Positions 8,280 through 17,714 of a stretch of DNA of 64,000 bases are shown piece by piece. A program made the position numbers and the translations under genes. The DNA is from an uncultured Halobacteriovorax sp. Lineage in GTDB: Bacteria > Bdellovibrionota > Bacteriovoracia > Bacteriovoracales > Bacteriovoracaceae. The notes under the pieces were generated by a model. It worked only from the letters and a program-made list of their open reading frames with translations, had not been told where the DNA came from and searched no databases. Location: positions 1 through 64,000 of the forward strand of contig CAJXVS010000009.1 in NCBI GenBank assembly GCA_913061265.1. The letters are read 5' to 3'. Within the stretch, counting starts at the first letter, position 1, and each line of letters begins with the position of its first letter.

Positions 8280-10928
8280 TTGGCACACACCACATTAGCA
8301 GAAATCCTAAAGCTAGATATTAAACTAACTCCAATGATGGAGCAGTATGCAGCCCTTAAGAAAGACCATATGGACGACATCATGTTCTTTCGTATGGGAG
8401 ATTTCTACGAAGTTTTTTTTGAAGATGCTAAGCGTTGTTCTGAGATATTAAATATTGCCATGACTCATCGTGGGAAGATTGGTGGAATACCTATTCCTAT
8501 GGCCGGTATGCCTCATCACGCTGCCAGCGCTTATATTGATAGAATTACTGAGCATGGATTAAAGGTTGCTGTTTGTGAGCAGATCCAAGATCCAAAAGAT
8601 GCAGTTGGAATTGTTAAACGTGCCATTGTTCAAGTTGTCAGTCCTGGAATGCCTTACGATTTAGAGAGAACCCAAGGTCATGAGCACCGTTTTATGAGCG
8701 CTGCTTACGAAGAAAATGGTTTCTATTTCTTAACCGCTCTTGATTTTACGACCGGTGAATTCTTTGGTCAGAAGTTAAAATCTGCTGAAGATTTCCTCGA
8801 AGCACTTCGTCTTGTTGGTCCAAGTGAATTCATTACCCATATGGGTCAGTTTGAAGACTTAAAGCCTCTTGATCAATTGCTAGAGGCCATGGGAACTTTA
8901 AAGACTAGGCTTAGCGAAGATTATTTTAATCCAAAAGTTAGCCACCTCTATACAGAAAAATTAATTCCAGGTCATAAGAGAGATAAGATTCTTAAATTAA
9001 ACCAAGAAGTCTTATCTCCAATAGGCGCCCTTTCATTTTATGTTTGTTCAACGCAACAGCTTGATGACTTCTTTCATATCCGTCCCTTTAAGATGAGAAA
9101 TGATGAAGACCGTTTGAAGGTAACTCTCCCTACTTTAGTTGGACTTGAGATCCTTCCTAAATCTAGAGAAACTTATAAAGATTCTCTTTTAGGTTATTTT
9201 AATAAAACAAAGTCTGCTCTTGGATCAAGGGCCCTTAGAAAACAATTCATGACTCCGGTTAGGTCTAAAGAAGTCATTCAAAACAGACAAAGCCTTATAA
9301 AGTTTCTTCTTCAAGACATTGAGACTCTTGAGTCTATTCGTGAAGAACTTACGGGTGTTAGAGATTTAGAAAGAATCCTGGCCAAGACTGGAACAAATCG
9401 GGCTACAGCAGGAGATCTGCTTAATATCGCTAGCTCTTTTAGAGCCTATCAAAAATTAGATGTTCTTCTTGGAAAAGGAAAGTTCAAGGTTTGGGCTGAT
9501 TTAAATAAGAAACAAACCCTCCTTCTTGAAGAGCTTACTACTAATATTGAAAAAACAATCAATGATGAAATTGGTGCTACCCTAGATAAAGGTAACCTCA
9601 TTAAGAAAGGCGCTAATAAAAAGCGTGACCGCTTATCTAAGCTCTCTCAAAATGCTCATGATGAAATGAATGAGATGGAAGAGCGCTATAGAGCTGAGAC
9701 GGGAATTCCAAAGCTAAGAATCAAATACAATAATGTCGCTGGTTACTTTATTGAAATTAGTAAGACTCATTCTAATAAAGTTCCTAAGACTTTTGAACGT
9801 AGACAAACACTTGTTAATAGCGAACGCTACACAACTCCTGAACTAGATGCTTTTGAAAAAGAGATGCTTAGTGCGAAAGAAAAACTAGAGCGCTTAGAGA
9901 GGGAGATCTTTAAAGACCTCGTCTCTCAAATAAATGCAAGCTCTGATGAGATTCAAAAGATGGCCGATCTAGTGGCCCTTGTTGATGTCTTTCAAAGTTT
10001 TACTTGGATGGCCTTACAAGAAAACCTTTCTTGCCCAGTTGTTCATGAAAAAAAGAAGATCATTAAATTAAAAGGTGCTTGGCACCCTCTTATAAAGTCA
10101 GTTCTTTCTGAGAAATTCGTTCCTCATAATTTAGAACTAACAAAGGACTGCTTCTTTGGTCTTATAACTGGTCCAAATATGGCCGGTAAAACGACTGTAA
10201 TGAGAGAAGTCGCTATCATTCAACTTCTTGCTCAAATGGGAAGCTTTGTTCCCGCAGAATCCGCTGAGCTTGGGCTTTGTGATCACCTCTTCTCAAGACT
10301 TGGGGCCAGTGATGATATCCTCAAGGGCCAATCAACCTTTATGGTTGAAATGGCAGAGACTGCAGAGATCATCCGTCACGCTACAGAAAACTCTCTTATC
10401 ATTCTTGATGAAGTTGGTAGAGGAACATCGACCTATGATGGACTCTCTATAGCTTGGTCACTTTGTGAGCACTTTCTAAGTGAAACAAAGGCGATTACCT
10501 TATTTGCAACTCACTACCATGAACTCATTGATCTTGCTGATAAAGAAGCCTTTGCTAAGAACCTAACTGTAGAGACACAAAATAATAATGGGAACGTTCA
10601 GTTTCTTTATAATCTTGTTGAAAAAGCAGCTAGCCAGAGTTTTGGTATTTACGTGGCCAAGATGGCAGGCCTTCCTCAAAAGGTTCTTCTAAGATCACAA
10701 GAACTTCTTATGCAACTTGAAAGCGGCTCTGATAATCAAATAGACCTAGAGCCTAAAAAAGGAAGCCAGCTCAGTATGTTTCCTAGCGAAGAGCAAGTTG
10801 TGATACCTGAGCACTTAAAAAAGATTGATGGGGAACTTCAAGAACTAGATATCATGAACATGACCCCTCTTGAGGCCATGAAGAAGCTTCATGATCTTCA
10901 GCTCGTCGCTGAAAACCAAGTCCACTAG
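8280..10928 (+). CDS. mutS: DNA mismatch repair protein MutS
   Basis: 882 residues, the normal MutS1 length. The mismatch-reading F-x-E motif is in MGDFYEVFFEDA (F42, E44). The ATPase has Walker A GPNMAGKTT (~residue 631), then DEVGRGTSTYDG and the switch His in FATHYHE. The start is a TTG preceded by AGGAAG six bases upstream; no in-frame ATG nearby fits as well. It is transcribed alone. Its TAG overlaps the TAG of the convergent neighbour within a shared CTAG (10925-10928). mutL is not in the window. Confidence 0.97.
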   Translation: MAHTTLAEILKLDIKLTPMMEQYAALKKDHMDDIMFFRMGDFYEVFFEDAKRCSEILNIAMTHRGKIGGIPIPMAGMPHHAASAYIDRITEHGLKVAVCEQIQDPKDAVGIVKRAIVQVVSPGMPYDLERTQGHEHRFMSAAYEENGFYFLTALDFTTGEFFGQKLKSAEDFLEALRLVGPSEFITHMGQFEDLKPLDQLLEAMGTLKTRLSEDYFNPKVSHLYTEKLIPGHKRDKILKLNQEVLSPIGALSFYVCSTQQLDDFFHIRPFKMRNDEDRLKVTLPTLVGLEILPKSRETYKDSLLGYFNKTKSALGSRALRKQFMTPVRSKEVIQNRQSLIKFLLQDIETLESIREELTGVRDLERILAKTGTNRATAGDLLNIASSFRAYQKLDVLLGKGKFKVWADLNKKQTLLLEELTTNIEKTINDEIGATLDKGNLIKKGANKKRDRLSKLSQNAHDEMNEMEERYRAETGIPKLRIKYNNVAGYFIEISKTHSNKVPKTFERRQTLVNSERYTTPELDAFEKEMLSAKEKLERLEREIFKDLVSQINASSDEIQKMADLVALVDVFQSFTWMALQENLSCPVVHEKKKIIKLKGAWHPLIKSVLSEKFVPHNLELTKDCFFGLITGPNMAGKTTVMREVAIIQLLAQMGSFVPAESAELGLCDHLFSRLGASDDILKGQSTFMVEMAETAEIIRHATENSLIILDEVGRGTSTYDGLSIAWSLCEHFLSETKAITLFATHYHELIDLADKEAFAKNLTVETQNNNGNVQFLYNLVEKAASQSFGIYVAKMAGLPQKVLLRSQELLMQLESGSDNQIDLEPKKGSQLSMFPSEEQVVIPEHLKKIDGELQELDIMNMTPLEAMKKLHDLQLVAENQVH

Positions 10929-12376
10929 AACATCTTTAAATCTTTAAAGCTTTGATGACAGGCCTTTCCATTAGGAAGGGCCCCGCAAGCCTCTATAACA
11001 ATGGCCTTAACTCTTAAGTTAAAGGTCTTATCCTTTAGTTTACTTAAAGACTTCTGGAGGCGTTCGAGCCTTTTCTTATTTCTTCCACTAAAGGCGTCAT
11101 CTTGCTTTAATAATTCATTGAGAATGACCTTAAAGTCTTTTGAGAAATTCTTCTTTTTATTATTATCAATTAAGTTTGTTAAATAAGAAGTTCCCCACTG
11201 AAAGCGAGTGCTTCCCCCTTTGGCCTCCATCCAAGCGCGCCTTCGCCACTTGATGGACTCATCGATATTGCCTTCTTCTGCTTCAACAGAAGCTATATAG
11301 CTCATAAAATAATAAGGAGCGATGGACTTTTTAAGTTCACCCATTGCATAGGATTTAGCTTCTTTTAGAAGCTTAGACTTCTTTAACATCCAAATAGCCG
11401 TGCTCATGGCATCTTGCCTTGAATAACCATCAGTTGCTTGTAGATCTGTTTCAGATACTTTTAAAAGCAGCTTCTTTTGAAAAGACTTTAAAGAATTAGG
11501 ATCTTCTAAAGCGAGGTTCATCTCGTAGGCATAGGTAAAGAGCCTCTCTTCTACTGTTAAACTAGAGTCCTTTGATAAATCTTCTAGAAGAGATTTTAAT
11601 TTTGCATGATTTGAAACCCTAGAATCTACCTTTTCAAATAAGTAGTCTAAGTACTTAGCGCCACTATAGCTAAGATCTGAAGTAAAGCGCTTCGCCAGGA
11701 TCTTATCATCAAGGAGCTTAGTGAATTCAATTCTTAAAGAAGTCTTATCTCGCTTAGCGCCCGATTCTTCAACTAACTCTGAAAGGTAGGCTAAGAAAAG
11801 TGAGGCACGCTCCGCCCTTAATCTTTTAGGAACTCTGTTATAAAGCTTTTCAAAAAGACCGGCCTTCTCCTTCACTTCTTTATTTTGTCCCCAAGAATAA
11901 AAGGCTAATTGAGACCATTCAGAATCACTAGGACTCTTTTTATCAATAAGATCAGTAATCGACGAAGTCCTACTTCGGGTGGCCTTTAAAATCTCCGTAT
12001 ACTTCTTAGCATCGATTGAAGTTGGAAACCTCATCAACTCATTTCCTTTTGGATCAAGAACGAGCATTGTGGGATAACCGGCGGCCTTTAATTTATCTCC
12101 CCAAATCTGCGCCCTATCAGTGTCTCCATCAAGGTAGATGGCGATAAAATTCTTAACTTCTTTTTGAAAGAGTGGATTGGTGAAGACCTTTTTCTTAATA
12201 TGATTACAAGGAGGACACCAAACAGCTCCCCAATATAAAAAGAGATGCTTATTTTGTTTTGAAGCTTCCTTGAAGGCCTTATCTACTGATCCTTGATACC
12301 AATCAATCCCTTTTGGGACACCAGCAACGACTGAGTTAAAATTAAGAAGTAAGACTAATAAGATTAAGTTTTTCAT
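10925..12376 (-). CDS. Exported thioredoxin-fold protein with helical C-terminal domain
   Basis: 483 residues with a signal peptide (residues 1-18), then a thioredoxin-like domain with the redox pair C54-x-x-C57 in AVWCPPCNHI. The remaining ~330 residues are helical and TPR-like without a recognised family. The DsbD-gamma/Thioredoxin_7 type fold suggests periplasmic disulfide reduction or repair. The partner is unknown and no DsbD is nearby. Confidence 0.75.
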   Translation of the reverse strand: MKNLILLVLLLNFNSVVAGVPKGIDWYQGSVDKAFKEASKQNKHLFLYWGAVWCPPCNHIKKKVFTNPLFQKEVKNFIAIYLDGDTDRAQIWGDKLKAAGYPTMLVLDPKGNELMRFPTSIDAKKYTEILKATRSRTSSITDLIDKKSPSDSEWSQLAFYSWGQNKEVKEKAGLFEKLYNRVPKRLRAERASLFLAYLSELVEESGAKRDKTSLRIEFTKLLDDKILAKRFTSDLSYSGAKYLDYLFEKVDSRVSNHAKLKSLLEDLSKDSSLTVEERLFTYAYEMNLALEDPNSLKSFQKKLLLKVSETDLQATDGYSRQDAMSTAIWMLKKSKLLKEAKSYAMGELKKSIAPYYFMSYIASVEAEEGNIDESIKWRRRAWMEAKGGSTRFQWGTSYLTNLIDNNKKKNFSKDFKVILNELLKQDDAFSGRNKKRLERLQKSLSKLKDKTFNLRVKAIVIEACGALPNGKACHQSFKDLKMF

Positions 12377-12537
12377 GGCGCTAACTTACCAAAAAGCCCC
12401 TATTTACGACAATCTAAGCTTTTCATCTTCTAAAAAACTGACCTAACGAGGTTAACTGACTGTAATTACTGACAAAGCATTTAAGTATTTAGACCTCTTT
12501 CTATCAGATTTTATTGAGAGGACCCGATAAGAGGTTA

Positions 12538-13194
12538 ATGGAATTAAAGGACTTCACCCCAAATGCTAGCTGGTTAAAATCTCCCCGAGAAGGTGGGATT
12601 CTGAGGCGACGTACATTTTCATTCTTTGTGGACCTTTTCTGTATCCTTCTGACGACTCGCCTTCTTATGGCCAGTTATATAAGTTATCTTAAAACCTTTA
12701 TGTACTTAATGGGTGAGAAGTCTCAATTTATGCTTACCTCACAAATGCATAAAGTTGAACTCTCTGTAATTTCTGTGGTTTTCTTTGGTTATTTCTTCTT
12801 AAGCTATTATATGGGCAACGGAAAAACTCCTGGAAAGATTCTCTTTCGTTTAAGAGTAGTCCCGACAGATAACCCAACAGAACTTTTATCACTAGCAACG
12901 AGCTTCAAAAGAACAGTTGGATATTTCTTTTGTTATATTACGGGGTTTGTTTTATTTGCTCTTCCCTATTTCAACAAGAGTAGAGAAGGTCTTCCAGACA
13001 TTTTTTCCTCTAGCCAAGTCTTAACTGAAGAAACTTATAAAATTAAGGTTAGTGAGTTTGAAGAATCAAAAGAAACTGGCACTCAGCTAGAACTTGATTT
13101 TCAGGCAAAGATTATAGATGACGAGAAGGTCATCTACCTTCCAGGTCCTGAATTTTATAATGATTCTGCTGATTCAGATAAAAAAGCTGCTTAA
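12538..13194 (+). CDS. RDD family membrane protein
   Basis: About 218 residues with an RDD-type region starting at GGILRRRTFSFFVDLFCILL and MGNGKTPGKILFRLRVV, and three to four hydrophobic segments. The C-terminal ~60 residues are cytoplasmic and acidic. RDD proteins are small inner-membrane proteins; some act in ion exchange, but no function can be assigned here. I chose the ATG at 12538 (MELKDF) because AAGAGG precedes it, although spacing is short; a TTG at 12514 lacks a site. Confidence 0.75.
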   Translation: MELKDFTPNASWLKSPREGGILRRRTFSFFVDLFCILLTTRLLMASYISYLKTFMYLMGEKSQFMLTSQMHKVELSVISVVFFGYFFLSYYMGNGKTPGKILFRLRVVPTDNPTELLSLATSFKRTVGYFFCYITGFVLFALPYFNKSREGLPDIFSSSQVLTEETYKIKVSEFEESKETGTQLELDFQAKIIDDEKVIYLPGPEFYNDSADSDKKAA

Positions 13195-13201
13195 AGATCT
13201 T

Positions 13202-13507
13202 CTATCTTAAGCGGTCGTCTAAGACTTCCATTAAGTGTAACACCTTACTTTCTTCAACTGATACTCTCATCAATTCTCTCGCGATAAGTTCAGCTTCTGT
13301 ATAAGGCTCATCTCCATCTGAGAAGTAAGTATCCTCATCTGGCCACTGGGCGTAGGCAACGTAAGTATTTGTTGTTTTTGTTGTATGCAAGCGAGAGCCA
13401 ACTGAACCTCGGCAACGATAGATGGCCTCGGTAAAGAGGGCCCAGTTCTCTTCAAACTGAGCCTTCATATCTTCTTTTATTTTAAATTCATAAAGAGCAA
13501 CTAGCAT
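13202..13507 (-). CDS. ABM-like (antibiotic biosynthesis monooxygenase fold) small protein
   Basis: 101 residues, with the dimeric alpha-beta barrel pattern of ABM/NIPSNAP-like proteins: VALYEFKIKEDMKAQFEENW at the N-terminus and TYVAYAQWPDEDTYF mid-protein. No substrate can be assigned. The ATG at 13507 overlaps the aspS stop (TAATG), so translation is probably coupled to aspS; an in-frame upstream ATG lies inside aspS. The coupling is visible; any functional link with tRNA charging is speculation. Confidence 0.55.
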   Translation of the reverse strand: MLVALYEFKIKEDMKAQFEENWALFTEAIYRCRGSVGSRLHTTKTTNTYVAYAQWPDEDTYFSDGDEPYTEAELIARELMRVSVEESKVLHLMEVLDDRLR

Positions 13508-15279
13508 TACTTCTTTTGCCAATTCATATGAAGCTCATCTAATTGAGCTTGAGCCGGCATAGATGGGGTAGAGCTCATAAGGTCTGAAGCAGAGTTCGTC
13601 TTTGGAAATGCAATCACATCTCTGATCGACTCAGTCTTACACATAATCATGATAATCCTATCAAGACCAAATGCCAGACCACCATGTGGAGGCACTCCAT
13701 ACTTAAGAGCTTCTAGGAAGAAACCAAATTGTTTTTGAGTATCTTCTTCAGTCATCTCTAGTGCTTTAAACATAGTTGTTTGAATATCATTTCTATGAAT
13801 ACGAATAGATCCACCACCTAATTCATAACCATTACAAACAACATCGTAGGCGTTTGCCAGGCATTTTTTCCAATTTTCAACTCCACCTTCTAAGTACATC
13901 TCAAGATGTTCTTCTTTAGGCATTGTAAAAGGATGATGACGAGCGGCCAGTCTTCCTTCTTTTTTAGAGTATTCAAAAAGAGGAAAGTCGTAGATCCAAA
14001 GGAATTTATTCTCATCGCCTAATAATTCTAAGCTATGCCCTAGATATTTTCTAAGAGCGTCCGCACATGAATGAACTGTGTCTTCATCAGTATCGGCAAA
14101 GAAGAGCCAAGTTCCGTCTCCCTTCTCTACTGCTTTTTCTTCGATGGATTTCATGATGTCATCGGTAATAAACTTAGAAATCCCAGCAGAGCGTTCCCCA
14201 TCTTTGACTTTGAAAAAGGCCACACCTTTTCCACCGTGAGGCTTAACAACTTCCACAAAGGCGTCTGTTTCTTTACGAGAAAAAGTTTTCACTTCTTCAG
14301 GAACGAAGAAGGCCTTAACCATTCCCCCTTCCTTCGCTGGCTTGCTTAAAACCGCAAACTCACTATCTATAAAAAGATCAGTAAGGATTATATGCTCAAG
14401 ACCAAACCTAACATCAGGCTTATCAGAACCATAACGGGCCATGGCCTCTTGAAAGCTCATAGCAGGAATCTTAAGGTCATTTATTTCAAAAAGACTTCCC
14501 AGTGTTTTTTCAACAAGGGCCTTAATATATTCAGGAGTCGTAAATGAAACTTCAATATCAATCTGAGTAAACTCTGGTTGTCTATCGTGGCGTAGGTCTT
14601 CATCTCTAAAGCAACGACAAAGTTGAAAGTACTTATCTGTTCCACCAATCATAAGAAGCTGCTTTAAGGTTTGCGGCGACTGAGGAAGGGCGTAGACATG
14701 ATTAGGATGTACTCTTGAAGGAACAACATAATCTCTCGCCCCCTCTGGAGTAGACTTATAAAGGATAGGTGTTTCAACTTCAGTAAAGCCTTCATCATAA
14801 AGAGCATTACGAGTATCGTGCATGACCTTACTTCTTAGCTTAAGAACATCTTGAAGTTTCTTTGTTCTAAGATCTAAGTAACGATATTTAAGCTTTAAAT
14901 CCTCGGTCGATTCAACTGATCCATTTGGTAAAAAAGGAAGGTTATCAATATCACAGCGAGAGAGAACTTCTAAGTGAGTTACCTGAATCTCAACTTCTCC
15001 TGTGTCCATTTTCTTATTGAGAGCGTCAGATGGTCTGGCCTGTACAATCCCTTTAGCAAGGATGACTGATTCTAAAGAGCACTGCTTTAAGACAGCAAAG
15101 TCGCCTTTAAAGTTTTCAAAGCCTAATTGAGTAAGACCATAACGATCACGGATATCGATGAAATGAAGAGAGCCTAAGTCTCTATACTTATTAACCCAGC
15201 CACAAAGCGTTACTTCGCTTCCTACATCGCTTGATCTTAGTTCACCACAGGTATGACTCCGTAATAATCCGCCACTCAT
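13507..15279 (-). CDS. aspS: Aspartate-tRNA ligase
   Basis: 590-residue class II aminoacyl-tRNA synthetase. It has an N-terminal OB-fold anticodon domain, the bacterial GAD insertion in the middle, motif 2 FRDEDLRHDRQPEFTQID (~residue 220), and motif 3 GGLAFGLDRIIM (~535). Length and GAD domain are typical of bacterial AspRS. Whether it is discriminating or also charges tRNA-Asn cannot be read here; no gat genes are in the window. Confidence 0.97.
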   Translation of the reverse strand: MSGGLLRSHTCGELRSSDVGSEVTLCGWVNKYRDLGSLHFIDIRDRYGLTQLGFENFKGDFAVLKQCSLESVILAKGIVQARPSDALNKKMDTGEVEIQVTHLEVLSRCDIDNLPFLPNGSVESTEDLKLKYRYLDLRTKKLQDVLKLRSKVMHDTRNALYDEGFTEVETPILYKSTPEGARDYVVPSRVHPNHVYALPQSPQTLKQLLMIGGTDKYFQLCRCFRDEDLRHDRQPEFTQIDIEVSFTTPEYIKALVEKTLGSLFEINDLKIPAMSFQEAMARYGSDKPDVRFGLEHIILTDLFIDSEFAVLSKPAKEGGMVKAFFVPEEVKTFSRKETDAFVEVVKPHGGKGVAFFKVKDGERSAGISKFITDDIMKSIEEKAVEKGDGTWLFFADTDEDTVHSCADALRKYLGHSLELLGDENKFLWIYDFPLFEYSKKEGRLAARHHPFTMPKEEHLEMYLEGGVENWKKCLANAYDVVCNGYELGGGSIRIHRNDIQTTMFKALEMTEEDTQKQFGFFLEALKYGVPPHGGLAFGLDRIIMIMCKTESIRDVIAFPKTNSASDLMSSTPSMPAQAQLDELHMNWQKK

Positions 15280-15316
15280 TTGCCACCTCTTTTTTAATCC
15301 CTTAGAGTTTTAAGGA

Positions 15317-15856
15317 ATGAAACTAGTTATAACGCAAATGCCTCAATGGCTCATTAAAAATCTCCTGCTCTTGGCCATTTTAAGCTCAATGGGCTGCCGC
15401 AGCGAAGCGATTCAGGCCGATAATCTTAAAAAAGCTTTTCTCAAGACCCCATGGAAAGAAGCTATTCAAGTAGAATTGGCCGTCAGTAAAAGCGATCAAG
15501 CAAAAGGGCTAAGTGGCAAAAAGAAAGGAAGCCTCAAGTTTCATCAAGGTATGCTCTTTCTTTATAAGGAAGATGGCCCTAAAAGCTTTTGGATGCCGGA
15601 TACATATTTTGATTTAGATATTATTTTCTTAGACAAAGATTTAAAGATTCTTAATATTCAACGGAAAGTTCCCCATCATCCTGGGCGCGATGAACCGCCA
15701 GCGATTGCGAGGACACCTGCTATTATGTCTAGGCATATTCTTGAACTAGCTGCAGACTCTAAAATCTCAAAAAAATTAAGAGTCGGTCAGCAACTTAAAT
15801 GGGCCTCGCCGACGCCAATCCTTGAAATAATATCAAAAACTCATCACGGGCAATAA
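15317..15856 (+). CDS. DUF192 family lipoprotein
   Basis: 179 residues with a lipoprotein signal (LLLLAILSSMGC), so probably anchored at the periplasmic face of a membrane. The DUF192 core is clear: ELAVSKSDQAKGLSGKKKG, GMLFLYKEDGPKSFWMPDT and DIIFLDKDLKILNIQR. Function of the family is unknown. Its last 62 bases overlap the 3' end of the convergent FtsB-like gene. AAGGA sits immediately before the ATG, closer than usual. Confidence 0.8.
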   Translation: MKLVITQMPQWLIKNLLLLAILSSMGCRSEAIQADNLKKAFLKTPWKEAIQVELAVSKSDQAKGLSGKKKGSLKFHQGMLFLYKEDGPKSFWMPDTYFDLDIIFLDKDLKILNIQRKVPHHPGRDEPPAIARTPAIMSRHILELAADSKISKKLRVGQQLKWASPTPILEIISKTHHGQ

Positions 15857-16427
15857 AGCCTAAGTGATCTCTCACAAGTTTTCTTTGATACTTACCTGAG
15901 TTTTGAATCTCTTCAATTTCCTCAACTAAGTTTTCATTCTCGACGTGATATGAAGCTAGCTCTTTTTGTTTATCACTCACTAGTTCAAGCCTACCGTAGT
16001 AATCCAGGACCCCTCCTCCTGAGAATACCAAACGAACAAGTAAGATTCCTGCAAAGGCCCATCCGAGCTTGAGTAGGAATCCTTGTCCTTTCATTTGTTT
16101 CTTTTTTCTTTTAGGTGCTGCCTTTCTTTTAACCGGTGAGGTTGCAACCACTGCCCTGCTTGTAGCGTAACCAACATTAGCTGGAGCCTTGCGGGGAGAT
16201 TTTCTAATTGAAGTTGTAAACTCTACATCATCTTCTTGCCGAGCTACCGTTCTACGGGTGCTCGCCGGTTCTGCTCGCATCTTAGTCGAACGCCTAGAAG
16301 ACCAACCACTTGCGGGTGCTTCTGTTTTAACTGTAGATGACATTGTTGATGAGCGCTTGGCCTGTTTAGATCTATTGCGTTCAATAGCACGCTTTAGCCT
16401 ATCGCTAGTTACACTTGTTGATTCCAT
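15795..16427 (-). CDS. FtsB/DivIC-like septum formation initiator with long basic N-terminal tail
   Basis: About 210 residues. The C-terminal half has one membrane segment (GFLLKLGWAFAGILLVRLVF), a short coiled coil and the family ending KLVRDHLGFIARDEFLILF. That matches FtsB/DivIC divisome proteins that join FtsL and FtsQ. The family is usually ~100 residues; here a ~115-residue Arg/Lys/Ser/Thr-rich, probably disordered cytoplasmic tail precedes the membrane segment. The ATG at 16427 has AGGAAG upstream and is preferred to 16481. Confidence 0.65.
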   Translation of the reverse strand: MESTSVTSDRLKRAIERNRSKQAKRSSTMSSTVKTEAPASGWSSRRSTKMRAEPASTRRTVARQEDDVEFTTSIRKSPRKAPANVGYATSRAVVATSPVKRKAAPKRKKKQMKGQGFLLKLGWAFAGILLVRLVFSGGGVLDYYGRLELVSDKQKELASYHVENENLVEEIEEIQNSGKYQRKLVRDHLGFIARDEFLILFQGLASARPI

Positions 16428-16535
16428 ACAAACTTCCTGTTTGTGATAAAAAGACCTAATCATTAAGTCTTCTTGAAACATCCTGTCATTTCATTATAAA
16501 TCAAGAAGTTAACTCACCTCAAGGATAAAAGCGAT

Positions 16536-17354
16536 CTACTCGGCCATTTCTTTTTCTAAGGTAAGCCAGAAGTGCCTGATCGCTGCTACTTCCTTGAAGT
16601 AGTAAAAGAGGGTCTTGCCCTCTATTGATGGGGGGAATGTTGAATCAGTGGTGTCGTTTTCGCCAGTGAGGAAAAAGTTTTTTAAGGTTTGAAAATGAGT
16701 ATTAGTTGGATCAGTCGTGCTAATAGCAAAACCTTTATCGCTACTAACAAACTCTCCCACTGGAAAAGCTGTTCTAAAGATTGACTCTGCTTTTAAGATT
16801 CTTGAACTTGCAATGGTTCTGTCCCCTAGAGGCCCTAGGCGGATATAGTCTTCTGCCCTATGAATACCGTGAGACTTAAAGAAGACTTGAAAGTGATCTT
16901 CTCCTTCGTCCATCCACCAGCTAAATCCAGGGTCACTAAGATTACAAAGAATATCTTCTTCAATCGGAAAACGCCTGTTAATCAGCTCGTCAGAGATTTG
17001 TTCAGCAAGCTCAGCCGCCTCTGTTGGATAGAATCTAATAGAAGCGATATCTTCTTCTGAAGTAAGTTTTAACTTATCAGCGTGAGATTTCTCCCCTTCC
17101 ATTAGTTCTTCGAATGTTTCATTAATATCTTGGCAGACGATGCCTCGAACACAAAAGGTGCTTACACCTTTTTCTAGCTTATAAATTAGACCAGGCCCCT
17201 CTGGAGCTGGCGCTTCGATAGTTTCTTCAGATTGAGGATCCTCTTCTGTAGAGATGAACTCTTCTGAAAACGTAAACTCGCTATCACGAAGACTTTGGCT
17301 CATTTCCATAGTTTCTTTAGCAAGTGTTTCAAAGCTTAACTGAGTGTCTTCCAT
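16536..17354 (-). CDS. Hypothetical acidic cytoplasmic protein
   Basis: About 272 residues, no signal peptide or membrane segment. The first ~70 residues are Glu/Ser/Thr-rich and look disordered, ending in a Pro-Ala stretch (IEAPAPEGPG). A folded part follows with aromatic-rich patches such as GFSWWMDEGEDHFQVFF. I recognise no family. ATG 17354 is taken from the second in-frame Met. It precedes the FtsB-like gene by ~110 bases and may share its transcript. Confidence 0.6.
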   Translation of the reverse strand: MEDTQLSFETLAKETMEMSQSLRDSEFTFSEEFISTEEDPQSEETIEAPAPEGPGLIYKLEKGVSTFCVRGIVCQDINETFEELMEGEKSHADKLKLTSEEDIASIRFYPTEAAELAEQISDELINRRFPIEEDILCNLSDPGFSWWMDEGEDHFQVFFKSHGIHRAEDYIRLGPLGDRTIASSRILKAESIFRTAFPVGEFVSSDKGFAISTTDPTNTHFQTLKNFFLTGENDTTDSTFPPSIEGKTLFYYFKEVAAIRHFWLTLEKEMAE

Positions 17355-17429
17355 AACAATCCTATTAAGTGTGTACACTAAATTTTATAAAGAATTCGTA
17401 CTAAATGACAAGGTTTGTCTTTATTGGGC

Positions 17430-17451
17430 AAGGCCCCCATGCCTAGGGGGG
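17430..17451 (-). terminator. Possible terminator after the polB-yggT gene chain
   Basis: CCCCC (17434-17438) pairs with GGGGG (17446-17451 region) around a seven-base loop, ~20 bases past the yggT stop. No strong T-run follows, so intrinsic termination is uncertain. Confidence 0.4.
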
Positions 17452-17468
17452 TTCAAAGAAAAGCGGTC

Positions 17469-17714
17469 CTACCAAAGAGCAAAAATAATGGCCGGAACAA
17501 ACTTTATAGCGAGAATTACCACCATCGGTGAAAAATCAAAGGGGATATCCTTAGGAACAATATCCCGTAAGAGCCTTCTCACTGGCCTGCAAGTTAGGTC
17601 AGCTCCTCTTTTAATATAGAGAGCAGCGGGATAATTCTTAAACTGTGGCAAGTACGAAAGGATCATATCTGCGATAAGAATTAAGATATAAATATTTAAG
17701 ATGGCACTAATCAT
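17469..17714 (-). CDS. YggT family membrane protein
   Basis: About 81 residues with two hydrophobic segments and the family pattern ILSYLPQFKNYPAALYI followed by ADLTCRPVRRLLRDIVP. YggT proteins are small inner-membrane proteins linked to division or osmotic tolerance; the role is unsettled. The ATG at 17714 lies inside the end of the yihY-like gene (8-base overlap), so translation is probably coupled. There is no strong ribosome site of its own. Confidence 0.75.
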   Translation of the reverse strand: MISAILNIYILILIADMILSYLPQFKNYPAALYIKRGADLTCRPVRRLLRDIVPKDIPFDFSPMVVILAIKFVPAIIFALW

